DNA of 64,000 nucleotides from NCBI GenBank assembly GCA_963931525.1, contig OZ007023.1, positions 186,001-250,000 on the forward strand, given 5' to 3'. How positions within the stretch are numbered: position 1 is the stretch's first letter; each line of letters starts with the position of its first letter. Origin of the DNA: Fimenecus sp900545625. Its GTDB lineage: Bacteria > Bacillota > Clostridia > Oscillospirales > Acutalibacteraceae. The notes below the pieces were generated by a model. That model saw nothing but the letters and a program-made list of their open reading frames with translations, was not told the origin of the DNA and made no database searches. The position numbers were made by a program, and so were the translations under genes. This document shows positions 50,901-58,676 of this stretch, piece by piece.

Positions 50901-50933
50901 ACCGGGAGCCTCCGTTCCGACTTTATCGTATTT

Positions 50934-50962
50934 ATTTTAGCCTATAAACGCGGTCGTGTAAA
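50934..50962 (-). promoter_or_regulatory. Sigma-A promoter of the pyrH-polC operon
   Basis: On the minus strand: TTTACA (50962-50957), 17-base spacer, TAAAAT (50939-50934), 34 bases before the pyrH start. No other clear promoter was seen down to polC. Confidence 0.75.
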
Positions 50963-51034
50963 GAGATTTTTTCATTTGCGCCGCAGGAAAAAGGCGATCG
51001 CGCGAGCGCGGCGGTATGCAGCGCGCGCTTCTTA

Positions 51035-51063
51035 TTGACGAAACGCGAAAAACGGTTTATAAT
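51035..51063 (+). promoter_or_regulatory. Sigma-A promoter of the nahK-like gene
   Basis: TTGACG (51035-51040), 17-base spacer, consensus TATAAT (51058-51063). Divergent from the pyrH promoter 70 bases away. Confidence 0.85.
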
Positions 51064-51125
51064 GTAGAGAAATGTTACTCGCCAAAAGCTGCGGCGGGCA
51101 CAAAACAGCCGAAAGGGTGTACGTA

Positions 51126-52247
51126 TTGGAACAGAAAGCTTTAGATCCGCTGTTTATTCAGCAAAGCTTTGCGCTGCCGGGGGAATACGACACATTCCAA
51201 AGCATTAACAACGGGCACATCAACACGACCTATCGCATGCATTTTACGGATGTGAGCGGCGCCGTGCAGGAGTATGTGGTCCAGAAGATCAACACCAATG
51301 TGTTCAAAGATCCCGACGCGCTCATGCAGAATATTGTCGGTGTAACCACGCATTTGCAAAAAAAGATTGCCGCGCGCGGCGGGGATGTTCTGCGCGAGAC
51401 GCTCAATTTCCTGCCTGCCGTAGACGGCAAATACTATGTGCGCGACGACAACGGCAACTGCTGGCGCTGTTACTGCCATGTCGGCGGCGTTTACACCTGC
51501 AACACCATTGAAAGTGAGACCGTTTTTTACAATGCCGGCGAGGCGTTCGGCGCGTTCCAGAACGAACTGGCGGATTACCCGGGTGAAACGCTCGCCGAGA
51601 CCATTCCGAACTTTCATAACACCGTCTCACGCTTTGCGGATTTTGAGCGCGCCGTAAAAGAGGATGCCGCCGGACGAGCCGCTTCGGTCGCCGACGAGAT
51701 CGCGTTTGTGCGCGCACGCGAGGCGGACACGCATGTGCTCATCGACCTGCTCGCAAGTGGCGAGCTGCCTGTGCGCGTAACACACAACGATACGAAGCTT
51801 AACAACATCCTGTTCGACGAAAAGACGAACAAGGGCATTTGCATCATCGATCTTGATACCGTTATGCCGGGTCTTGCGCTTTACGATTTCGGCGACAGCA
51901 TCCGTTTCGGCGCGAACACCGCAAGCGAGGATGAAAAAGACGTTTCCAAGGTCTCCTTAAGCCTGCCGCTGTATGAGGCATACACGCGCGGGTACTTAAA
52001 ATCGGCGGGCAAAAGCCTGACCGCACAGGAGATCGAATACCTGCCGTTTTCGGCGAAGCTGATGACGTATGAATGCGGCATGCGCTTTTTGACCGACTAT
52101 TTAAACGGCGATACATACTTCAAGACCGCGTATCCTGAGCACAATCTGGTGCGCTGCCACACGCAGTTTGCGCTTGTGCGGGATATGGAGCAAAAAATGG
52201 ACGATATGCGCGCCGTCACCGCGCGCGCGGCAGCCGAAGCAAAATAA
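51126..52247 (+). CDS. N-acetylhexosamine 1-kinase-like phosphotransferase
   Basis: 373 residues, aminoglycoside-phosphotransferase fold. It strongly recalls Bifidobacterium NahK: GHINTTY, VQKINTNVF, the catalytic loop RVTHNDTKLNNILF, metal motif IDLDTVMPGLALYDFGDS, and YPEHNLVR near the end. NahK phosphorylates GlcNAc or GalNAc at C1 in the lacto-/galacto-N-biose route. I choose TTG 51126 because AAAGGGTG lies six bases upstream; an ATG at 51072 sits on the predicted transcription start. The rest of the pathway is not in the window, so the substrate is inferred. Confidence 0.82.
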   Translation: MEQKALDPLFIQQSFALPGEYDTFQSINNGHINTTYRMHFTDVSGAVQEYVVQKINTNVFKDPDALMQNIVGVTTHLQKKIAARGGDVLRETLNFLPAVDGKYYVRDDNGNCWRCYCHVGGVYTCNTIESETVFYNAGEAFGAFQNELADYPGETLAETIPNFHNTVSRFADFERAVKEDAAGRAASVADEIAFVRAREADTHVLIDLLASGELPVRVTHNDTKLNNILFDEKTNKGICIIDLDTVMPGLALYDFGDSIRFGANTASEDEKDVSKVSLSLPLYEAYTRGYLKSAGKSLTAQEIEYLPFSAKLMTYECGMRFLTDYLNGDTYFKTAYPEHNLVRCHTQFALVRDMEQKMDDMRAVTARAAAEAK

Positions 52248-52291
52248 GCAAAGAAAAACCATGTGCCGCTATAACCGGCAGCTTCAAACCG

Positions 52292-52321
52292 AGAGGCAGA
52301 GTCTGCGGCTTTGCCTCTTTT
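52292..52321 (+). terminator. Terminator of the nahK-like gene
   Basis: A 10-bp stem with one wobble (52292-52301 with 52309-52318, loop of 7) runs into TTTT. It separates the kinase gene from feo. Confidence 0.75.
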
Positions 52322-52343
52322 CTATTTCACAGGAGGACGCTAT

Positions 52344-52580
52344 ATGCTGCTCAAGGACGCAAAAATCGGGGATGCCTGCGTTGTGGAAGACATCCGCCTT
52401 CCCTTTGAGATGGAACGCCGTTTAGAGGCGCTGGGCATGACCCGTGGGACGTCCGTTTCCGTTATCAACCGCAAGGGAAAGGGCATCCTCATCATCAAGC
52501 TGCGGGGCACGCGCTTTGCGCTGGGCTTCCACATCACCAAAAACATTGAAGTGAAAGCGGGGGACACACATGGCGAATGA
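52344..52580 (+). CDS. feoA: Ferrous iron transport protein A
   Basis: 78 residues, SH3-like fold (LLKDAKIGDACVVEDI ... RRLEALGMTRGTSVSVI). A small cytosolic partner of FeoB. AGGAGG precedes ATG 52344; an in-frame ATG at 52311 lies in the terminator. It overlaps feoB by 11 bases. No clear Fur box or promoter was found between the terminator and the gene. Confidence 0.92.
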   Translation: MLLKDAKIGDACVVEDIRLPFEMERRLEALGMTRGTSVSVINRKGKGILIIKLRGTRFALGFHITKNIEVKAGDTHGE

Positions 52581-54612
52581 AATGACCATTGGCTTTATCG
52601 GTAACCCCAACTGCGGCAAGACCACCCTGTTCAACGCCTATACCGGCGCGAATTTGAAAGTCGCCAACTGGCCGGGCGTTACGGTGGAAAAGGTGGAGGG
52701 CGCGATCAAGGATCATGACATGACCATCCATCTGGTCGATCTGCCCGGCACTTACAGCCTGACCTCCTACACCATGGAGGAGACCGTTTCGCGCCGCTTT
52801 ATTTTAAGTGACGAGGTGGACGTGATCATCAATGTCGCGGACGCCTCTGCGCTTGAGCGCAGTTTATATCTGACCTTGCAGCTTTTGGAACTTGGCAAGC
52901 CGGTGGTACTCGCGCTCAACATGATGGATATCGTGGAAAAGCGCGGCATGGAGATCGACATGCACCGCCTGCCCGAGATGCTGGGCATCCCCGTTATCCC
53001 CGTTTCCGCGCGCAAGCGGCGGGGCTTAGACACCCTGCTGCACGCCGCCATGCACCACAAGGGACACGCAGCGCCCGACCGCCTCATCCACGAGCACAAG
53101 GAAGTCTCGAAGCACCGGCACGACCACCATGCGGAATTCGCCATGGTGTATTCCGACGCGCTGGAGGATAAGATCGACTGGATCATCCCGGCATTAAAGG
53201 AACGCTACCCGAATTTACAGAATTACCGCTGGCACGCCATCAAGCTGTTAGAGGGCGACAAGGAGATCACGGAAAAGTATCCGGTCGACCTGCCCGATGT
53301 GCTCGACCGCAGCTACGAGTCGGACATCATCAACCAAAAATATGACTTCATTGACGAAATCATGGACGAGGTTCTGCTGCACAAGCAGCGGCAGGATGTG
53401 CTGACCGATGCGGCGGACAAGGTGCTCACAAGCAAGATCTGGGGCATTCCCGTTTTTCTTGCCGTTATGGCGGTGATCTTTTTCCTGACCTTCACCGTCG
53501 GCGATTTCATCAAAGGCTATTTCGAGCTCGCCGTAGGCTGGCTGTCCGATGCGGCGCTTTCGGGGCTTGCCGCCGTGAACGCCGGCGACCTGCTCACGTC
53601 CCTGATCGTGGACGGTGTGATCGCAGGTGTGGGGACGATCATCACCTTTTTGCCGAACATCCTCATTTTGTTCCTATGCTTGGCGCTTTTAGAGGACAGC
53701 GGCTATATGGCGCGCGTGGCGTATGTCATGGAAGGCATTATGAGCAAACTCGGGCTTTCCGGCAAGGCGTTCATCCCGATGCTTTTAGGCTTCGGCTGCA
53801 CCGTACCCGCCATCATGGCATCGCGTGCGCTCGAAAACAAACGCGACCGCTACAAGGTCATGCTCGTCACACCGTTTATGAGCTGCAACGCGCGGCTGAC
53901 CATTTACATTTTGTTCTCGGAAATGTTTTTCGGCGACAACGCCATGCTCGTCGCCTATTCGATGTATCTCATCGGCATCATCGTCGCCATTCTCGTCTCG
54001 GCGATTATCCATCTGTTTGACCGCAAAAAGAGCGTCAACTACCTGCTTATCGAGCTGCCGGAATATAAAATGCCCGACGCGCGCACTGTCGGCATTTACG
54101 TTTGGGAAAAGATCAAGGATTACCTCGAAAAGGCGGGTACGACAATCTTTGTCGCAACGCTGATCATTTGGGCGCTGCTCAACCTTGGGCCGAATGGCTT
54201 TGTCGCCGATGCGGCGGAGAGCTTCGGGGCAAGCATCGGCAAATGGCTCGTGCCGTTTTTTGCGCCCATCGGTCTTGGCTTTTGGCAGATCGCCGTGGCG
54301 CTCATCGCGGGCATTTCCGCGAAAGAGGTCGTGGTCTCGAGCTGTGCGGTGCTGTTCGGCATCGTCAATGCAAGCTCGCCCGAGGGTATGGCGGATTTCG
54401 CCGCCGCGCTCAGCAGCATCGGCTTCGGACAATTCAACGCGTTCTGCCTGATGGTATTCTGCCTGTTGTATATCCCCTGCGCCGCGGCACTGGCGACCAT
54501 CCGCAAGGAGTCGAACAGCTGGGCGTTCATGGGGTTCGCCGCGCTGTTCCAGCTGGCGGTGGCGTGGATCGTCACCTTCGCGGTATACCAGATCGGGATG
54601 CTGGTTTTATAA
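52570..54612 (+). CDS. feoB: Ferrous iron transporter B
   Basis: 680 residues. An N-terminal GTPase has G1 GNPNCGKTT (11-19), G3 DLPGTYSL, G4 NMMD and G5 SARK. A helical linker is followed by the membrane part with two Gate repeats (FLPNILILFLCLALLEDSGY; the region around SCNARLTIY). It imports Fe2+ through the cytoplasmic membrane. Slightly shorter than E. coli FeoB but complete. Confidence 0.96.
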   Translation: MANEMTIGFIGNPNCGKTTLFNAYTGANLKVANWPGVTVEKVEGAIKDHDMTIHLVDLPGTYSLTSYTMEETVSRRFILSDEVDVIINVADASALERSLYLTLQLLELGKPVVLALNMMDIVEKRGMEIDMHRLPEMLGIPVIPVSARKRRGLDTLLHAAMHHKGHAAPDRLIHEHKEVSKHRHDHHAEFAMVYSDALEDKIDWIIPALKERYPNLQNYRWHAIKLLEGDKEITEKYPVDLPDVLDRSYESDIINQKYDFIDEIMDEVLLHKQRQDVLTDAADKVLTSKIWGIPVFLAVMAVIFFLTFTVGDFIKGYFELAVGWLSDAALSGLAAVNAGDLLTSLIVDGVIAGVGTIITFLPNILILFLCLALLEDSGYMARVAYVMEGIMSKLGLSGKAFIPMLLGFGCTVPAIMASRALENKRDRYKVMLVTPFMSCNARLTIYILFSEMFFGDNAMLVAYSMYLIGIIVAILVSAIIHLFDRKKSVNYLLIELPEYKMPDARTVGIYVWEKIKDYLEKAGTTIFVATLIIWALLNLGPNGFVADAAESFGASIGKWLVPFFAPIGLGFWQIAVALIAGISAKEVVVSSCAVLFGIVNASSPEGMADFAAALSSIGFGQFNAFCLMVFCLLYIPCAAALATIRKESNSWAFMGFAALFQLAVAWIVTFAVYQIGMLVL

Positions 54613-54624
54613 GGAGCGGATTGT

Positions 54625-54801
54625 ATGGGCGTTTGGCTGATCTCGGCGGCGCTGCTGCTGTATGCCGTGTGGGCGGTTCGGCGCATCATCAAACGGCGAA
54701 AGCAAAACCGTTCGCACTGCGCCGACTGTCCGTATCACCAAAGCGGGGTCTGCGGCAAGGCGGGCAGTGCGGACGGTTGTAACGAAAAGCCGAAGACATA
54801 A
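54625..54801 (+). CDS. FeoB-associated Cys-rich membrane protein
   Basis: 58 residues. One transmembrane helix (~3-17) is followed by an Arg/Lys patch and a cysteine-rich tail (HCADCPY, GVCG, GC). This fits the small FeoB-associated family PF12669 found after feoB in Firmicutes, possibly an iron-handling or FeoC-like partner. AAGGAG nine bases before the ATG and 12 bases after feoB support it. Confidence 0.85.
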   Translation: MGVWLISAALLLYAVWAVRRIIKRRKQNRSHCADCPYHQSGVCGKAGSADGCNEKPKT

Positions 54802-54810
54802 AGATAAACA

Positions 54811-54851
54811 AAAAGCGTACTGCATCTGCCGCAGTGCGCTTTTCTTTTTTT
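54811..54851. terminator. Bidirectional terminator between feo and htpG
   Basis: A 13-bp stem with one mismatch (54811-54823 with 54831-54843), an A-run on the left and a T-rich tail on the right. It serves the feo operon and, on the other strand, htpG. Confidence 0.85.
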
Positions 54852-54859
54852 GATTCTTT

Positions 54860-56749
54860 TTACTGCATCAGCTTGCAGACCGCTTCGGAGAAGGCGACGG
54901 GGTCGTCTACGGAAAGCCCCTCTATGAGACACGCCTGGTCATACAGCAGCTTGGCGTACTGCGCGAGCTTGTCCGTGTCGCCCGCTTCGAACGCCGCCGT
55001 AAGCGACGCATACACGGGGTGCTCGCCGTTGAGTTCCAGCACGCGCTCGGCTTTCGGCGCATTTTCGGAATTGGGCATGGCAGCAAGCACCTTTTCCATT
55101 TCAATGGACATCGCACCCTTGCTCGACAGGCACACCGGGTGTGTTTTCAGGCGGTTGGACAGCCTTACTTCGCTGACCTTGCCTTCCAGTGCCTTCTGCA
55201 TCGCCTCGAACATAGGCTTGCCGGCCTCGGCTTTTTCTTCGTTTTCTTTCTTTTCCTCGTCGCTTTCCAGCCCCAGATCGTTGCCCGAGATCGAGCGGAA
55301 TTCCTTTTCGCCGTGCGCGTGGAGGATCTGCATCAAGAATTCATCTACGTCATCGGTCAAAAAGAGGATATCGTACCCGTGGTCGCGCACCGTTTCCGCC
55401 TGCGGCAGCAAATTCAGCTTTTCCACGCTCTCGCCCGCGGCGTAATAGATGTATTTTTGGCTTTCAGGCATAGCATCAACGTATTCTTTCAGCGTGCACA
55501 GCTTCGAGTCGGATGCACGCGTGAACAACAGCAGGTCTTCGAGCAGCTCGCGCTCGCCGCCGATGGTGCTGTATAAAGCGTATTTGAGCTGCAAACCGAA
55601 GGCTTTCCAGAACAACTCGTACTTTTCACGGTCTTTTTCGAGCATGTCCGCAAGCTCTTTTTTGATCTTCTTTTCGAGCGCGCGGGCGATCACCTTGAGC
55701 TGGCGGTCCTGCTGGAGCGTTTCGCGCGAAATGTTCAGCGTGAGGTCTTCGGAATCGACCACACCTTTCACAAAGCTGAAGCAGTCGGGCAGGAGATCCG
55801 CGCACTTATCCATGATTTTGACGCCGCTCGAATACAGCGCCAGGCCCTTTTCAAAGTTCTTGGAATAGTAGTTGTAATCCGCCTTTTCGGGGATGAACAG
55901 CAGCGCCTGGTAGCTGGTCGTACCCTCCGCCTTCTGGTGGATCACGCGCAGGGGCTTGTCATACGCGTGGAAACGCTCCTGATAAAATTTCTCGTATTCC
56001 TCTTCCGTGATCTCGCCTTTCGCCTTTTTCCAAAGCGGCACCATGCTGTTGACGGTCTCGTGAACGGTGTACGTTTCGTACTCGTCCTCGCTCCCCTCTT
56101 TTTTGCGCGAGTGCTCCATATCCATTTGGATGGGGAAGCGGATATAATCCGAATATTTTTTAATCAGCGACGAGATCGTATAGGTCTCTAAAAATTCGTC
56201 GTACTCCGCTTCGGGCGTATTTTCCTTGATGTGCAAAATCACGTCCGTGCCGACGTCGTCTTTTTGCGCCTCGGTGATGGTGTAGCCGTCCGCACCCGAG
56301 GACTGCCAGCGGTACGCCTTCTCCGCACCGAACGCACGGGAAACAACCTCCACGCGGTCGGCGACCATGAATGCCGCATAAAAGCCCACGCCGAACTGCC
56401 CGATGATGTCGACATCCTGCCCGTCCGTCTCGTTTTCGGCAGAGAACTGCCGCGAGCCGCTTTTGGCGATGGTACCGAGGTTTTTGTCAAGCTCTTCCTC
56501 GGTCATGCCGATGCCGTTGTCGGACACGGTCAGCAGGCGGTTGTCTTTATCGATCTTGACATCAATATGAAAATCATCGTGCTTCAGCTGCACACTGTCA
56601 TCGGTCAAAGAGCGGAAATACAGCTTGTCGATCGCGTCGCTCGCGTTGGAAATGAGCTCGCGCAGAAAAATCTCCCGATTTGTATAAATGGAATTGATCA
56701 TCAAATCCAGCATCCGCTTGGATTCGGTCTTGAATTGCTTTTTTGCCAT
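54860..56749 (-). CDS. htpG: Molecular chaperone HtpG (Hsp90)
   Basis: 629 residues. N-terminal GHKL ATPase with ELISNASDAIDKL, DNGIGMT, GQFGVGFYAAFMVAD and the GTDVILHIKE region; middle and C-terminal dimerisation domains follow. A cytosolic chaperone. GGAGGC precedes the ATG. A perfect CIRCE operator lies directly upstream, so HrcA should repress it. Confidence 0.96.
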   Translation of the reverse strand: MAKKQFKTESKRMLDLMINSIYTNREIFLRELISNASDAIDKLYFRSLTDDSVQLKHDDFHIDVKIDKDNRLLTVSDNGIGMTEEELDKNLGTIAKSGSRQFSAENETDGQDVDIIGQFGVGFYAAFMVADRVEVVSRAFGAEKAYRWQSSGADGYTITEAQKDDVGTDVILHIKENTPEAEYDEFLETYTISSLIKKYSDYIRFPIQMDMEHSRKKEGSEDEYETYTVHETVNSMVPLWKKAKGEITEEEYEKFYQERFHAYDKPLRVIHQKAEGTTSYQALLFIPEKADYNYYSKNFEKGLALYSSGVKIMDKCADLLPDCFSFVKGVVDSEDLTLNISRETLQQDRQLKVIARALEKKIKKELADMLEKDREKYELFWKAFGLQLKYALYSTIGGERELLEDLLLFTRASDSKLCTLKEYVDAMPESQKYIYYAAGESVEKLNLLPQAETVRDHGYDILFLTDDVDEFLMQILHAHGEKEFRSISGNDLGLESDEEKKENEEKAEAGKPMFEAMQKALEGKVSEVRLSNRLKTHPVCLSSKGAMSIEMEKVLAAMPNSENAPKAERVLELNGEHPVYASLTAAFEAGDTDKLAQYAKLLYDQACLIEGLSVDDPVAFSEAVCKLMQ

Positions 56750-56770
56750 ACCATATGCCTCCGAAACGTT

Positions 56771-56797
56771 TTAGCACTCTAATGCTTTGAGTGCTAA
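56771..56797 (-). promoter_or_regulatory. CIRCE operator (HrcA-binding site) of htpG
   Basis: Perfect inverted repeat TTAGCACTC-N9-GAGTGCTAA (56771-56779 and 56789-56797), the canonical CIRCE. It starts 22 bases before the htpG ATG and lies at the transcription start, where HrcA represses. Confidence 0.95.
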
Positions 56798-56802
56798 AAT
56801 AT

Positions 56803-56831
56803 ACTATATACCTGTTTTTCCCATTTTGCAA
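56803..56831 (-). promoter_or_regulatory. Sigma-A promoter of htpG
   Basis: On the minus strand: TTGCAA (56831-56826), 17-base spacer, TATAGT (56808-56803), directly upstream of CIRCE. Confidence 0.75.
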
Positions 56832-56913
56832 GGTACACACGGCAAAAAAGTTTGAATAATTTGTGAATTTTAAGTGTCGGGACATTTTACGGTTTACCGG
56901 CATATAGAAAAGC

Positions 56914-56933
56914 GGCGGGAGCAAGCTCCCGCC
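56914..56933. repeat. Short G+C hairpin downstream of the GH28-like gene
   Basis: GGCGGGAGC paired with GCTCCCGCC, followed by CTAC. A close, less perfect copy (GGCGGGAGCAAGCCCCTGCC) lies at about 11293-11312. No T-run, so not a clear terminator. Confidence 0.5.
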
Positions 56934-56974
56934 CTACTGTATGGTTTATAAATTCTGAAACGGGTTTTCCGCAC

Positions 56975-58510
56975 TCAGACCCGCACGAAGTTTCCGACCT
57001 CTTTAAGCAGGATCTCCTCGCGGCGCGTGCCTTCGCGCGGGGTGACCGAGAAACCTTCAAGCGTCAGGTTTTCGGCATAGCGCGCAAACAGCCCGTAAGC
57101 GTTCAAATTGCGCATGCGGTTGCACTCCGGGTACGTGTCCTCGTAGGCGGGCACAAAGGGGCGGTAGTCGTAATAATCCGCCCCGGGCGCGTATTCAAGT
57201 GTGAAATTGCGCAGTGTCACATTTTGCACAGTCAGCTTCTTTGTACCCGTCACGATCACGGGGATCTCCACGCCTGTCGCGCGGATGTTTTCTACCGTCA
57301 CACCGTCTATCGCCCCCGCGTTGTCTTTTTCCCCGTCGCGGTTGCGGTTGTTGAGGCTGATGAACAGCGGGCAGGTCTCGCCGTCCATTTCAATATTGCG
57401 GATCGTCACGTTTTGCACCTTTGCACCGTCGGCAGATTCAATCGAAATGCCCGAAACGCCGCCGGGATAGATGTCGTTTAAGAAAAATGCGCAGTTTTCG
57501 ACAAGCACATCCGAAATATCGGCGCTCGTTTCCGTGCCGATCTTAAAGGCATTTGTGCAGGAGGTCACGCGGCAGTCGCGCACGGTGATGTCCCGCATCT
57601 CGTCGCCGGTCCCCAGCCCCTCGCTGTTTTTAAGCACGATGCCGTCGTCGCCGGTCGAAATGAAGCTGTGTTCGATCACCACATTTGACGATCCTGCCAC
57701 ATCTATGCCGTCGGTATTGGCGACATGGCGGTTATTGTCGATCACAAAATCGCGGATCTGCACGCCGCTGCAGCCGTTGAGTTCCAGCGTCCACGCGGCG
57801 GAGTTTTCCAGCATGAAGTTTTCGATGCGCACACCCTCGCACTCGATCAAACGCACCAGATTGCCATATTTGCTTTCGTGGGCAAACCGCACGCGGCGGC
57901 GGTATTCCTGCCGCAGTTCCCACACGCCGAGCGTTTCGGCGAACGGCTCTGTCTGCGGCATTTCTGCGGGCGCGAGCGAATAGAAATTCCCCTCGCCGCA
58001 CAGCTTCCCGCCGCCCGTAAGCACAATATCCCGCGCATGCTCGGCATACAACAGGCAGCCTTTGTCCATATCCGCGCCGTTTTGCGAGGCGACCAATGCC
58101 GAGTCCCGCTCAATGAACAGCGTCACACCGCTTTTGAGCGTCAGACTGCCCGTCCGGTAGCTGCCGCCGCGCACCACGACCGTCCCGCCGCCATGCGTGT
58201 AGACCTCGTCGATCGCCGTCTGCACCGCGTCACGGTTGTTTACATCCGCACGGTCGGGCACGGCGCCGCAGTCGCGGACATCCACGGTATAGACACCTGC
58301 CGGGGGTTCGCCGTCGGAAAGATAGTCGTCATAGGGGATGCCGGCATAAAAATCCCCCTCGTACACTTCCGAAAAAACATCGCCCGAAGTCACCTTGAAA
58401 TCCTTTGTATACACGCCGAAATACCAGCCGGCGGCGCCGCCCGCCGAAAACAAAATGCAGACCGCCGCCGCGATCAGCCGCTTCGCCGTTTTGCCGAGTG
58501 TTTTCCGCAC
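56975..58510 (-). CDS. GH28-like pectate-type glycoside hydrolase, membrane anchored
   Basis: 511 residues. An N-terminal signal-anchor (~8-30) is followed by a right-handed beta-helix from ~75. Polygalacturonase-like motifs NTDGID and GDDGIVLK carry the expected aspartates, then NAFKIGTE. The GHG histidine usual in GH28 is not evident (GLGTGDEMRD stands there), so activity on pectin is uncertain. GTG 58510, nine bases after AAAGGGGTG, is preferred to a TTG 13 codons upstream. Likely exported, acting on a plant or host polysaccharide. Confidence 0.78.
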   Translation of the reverse strand: MRKTLGKTAKRLIAAAVCILFSAGGAAGWYFGVYTKDFKVTSGDVFSEVYEGDFYAGIPYDDYLSDGEPPAGVYTVDVRDCGAVPDRADVNNRDAVQTAIDEVYTHGGGTVVVRGGSYRTGSLTLKSGVTLFIERDSALVASQNGADMDKGCLLYAEHARDIVLTGGGKLCGEGNFYSLAPAEMPQTEPFAETLGVWELRQEYRRRVRFAHESKYGNLVRLIECEGVRIENFMLENSAAWTLELNGCSGVQIRDFVIDNNRHVANTDGIDVAGSSNVVIEHSFISTGDDGIVLKNSEGLGTGDEMRDITVRDCRVTSCTNAFKIGTETSADISDVLVENCAFFLNDIYPGGVSGISIESADGAKVQNVTIRNIEMDGETCPLFISLNNRNRDGEKDNAGAIDGVTVENIRATGVEIPVIVTGTKKLTVQNVTLRNFTLEYAPGADYYDYRPFVPAYEDTYPECNRMRNLNAYGLFARYAENLTLEGFSVTPREGTRREEILLKEVGNFVRV

Positions 58511-58615
58511 GCCGCCGCACCCCTTTCTTTTTGTATTAGGATAGCACAAATCGCCGGGCGCGTAAAGGCGGATATGTCGGTTTTGTAAACATTTTCCGCT
58601 GCAGCAGGATTTTAT

Positions 58616-58644
58616 TTGAAATACGCGGCGGTTCGTGATAAGAT
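58616..58644 (+). promoter_or_regulatory. Sigma-A promoter of the zinc-ribbon/TPR gene
   Basis: TTGAAA (58616-58621), 17-base spacer, TAAGAT (58639-58644), 32 bases before the TTG start. Confidence 0.7.
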
Positions 58645-58676
58645 AATAAAGATACAGACAACAAGGAGGTATTGCC

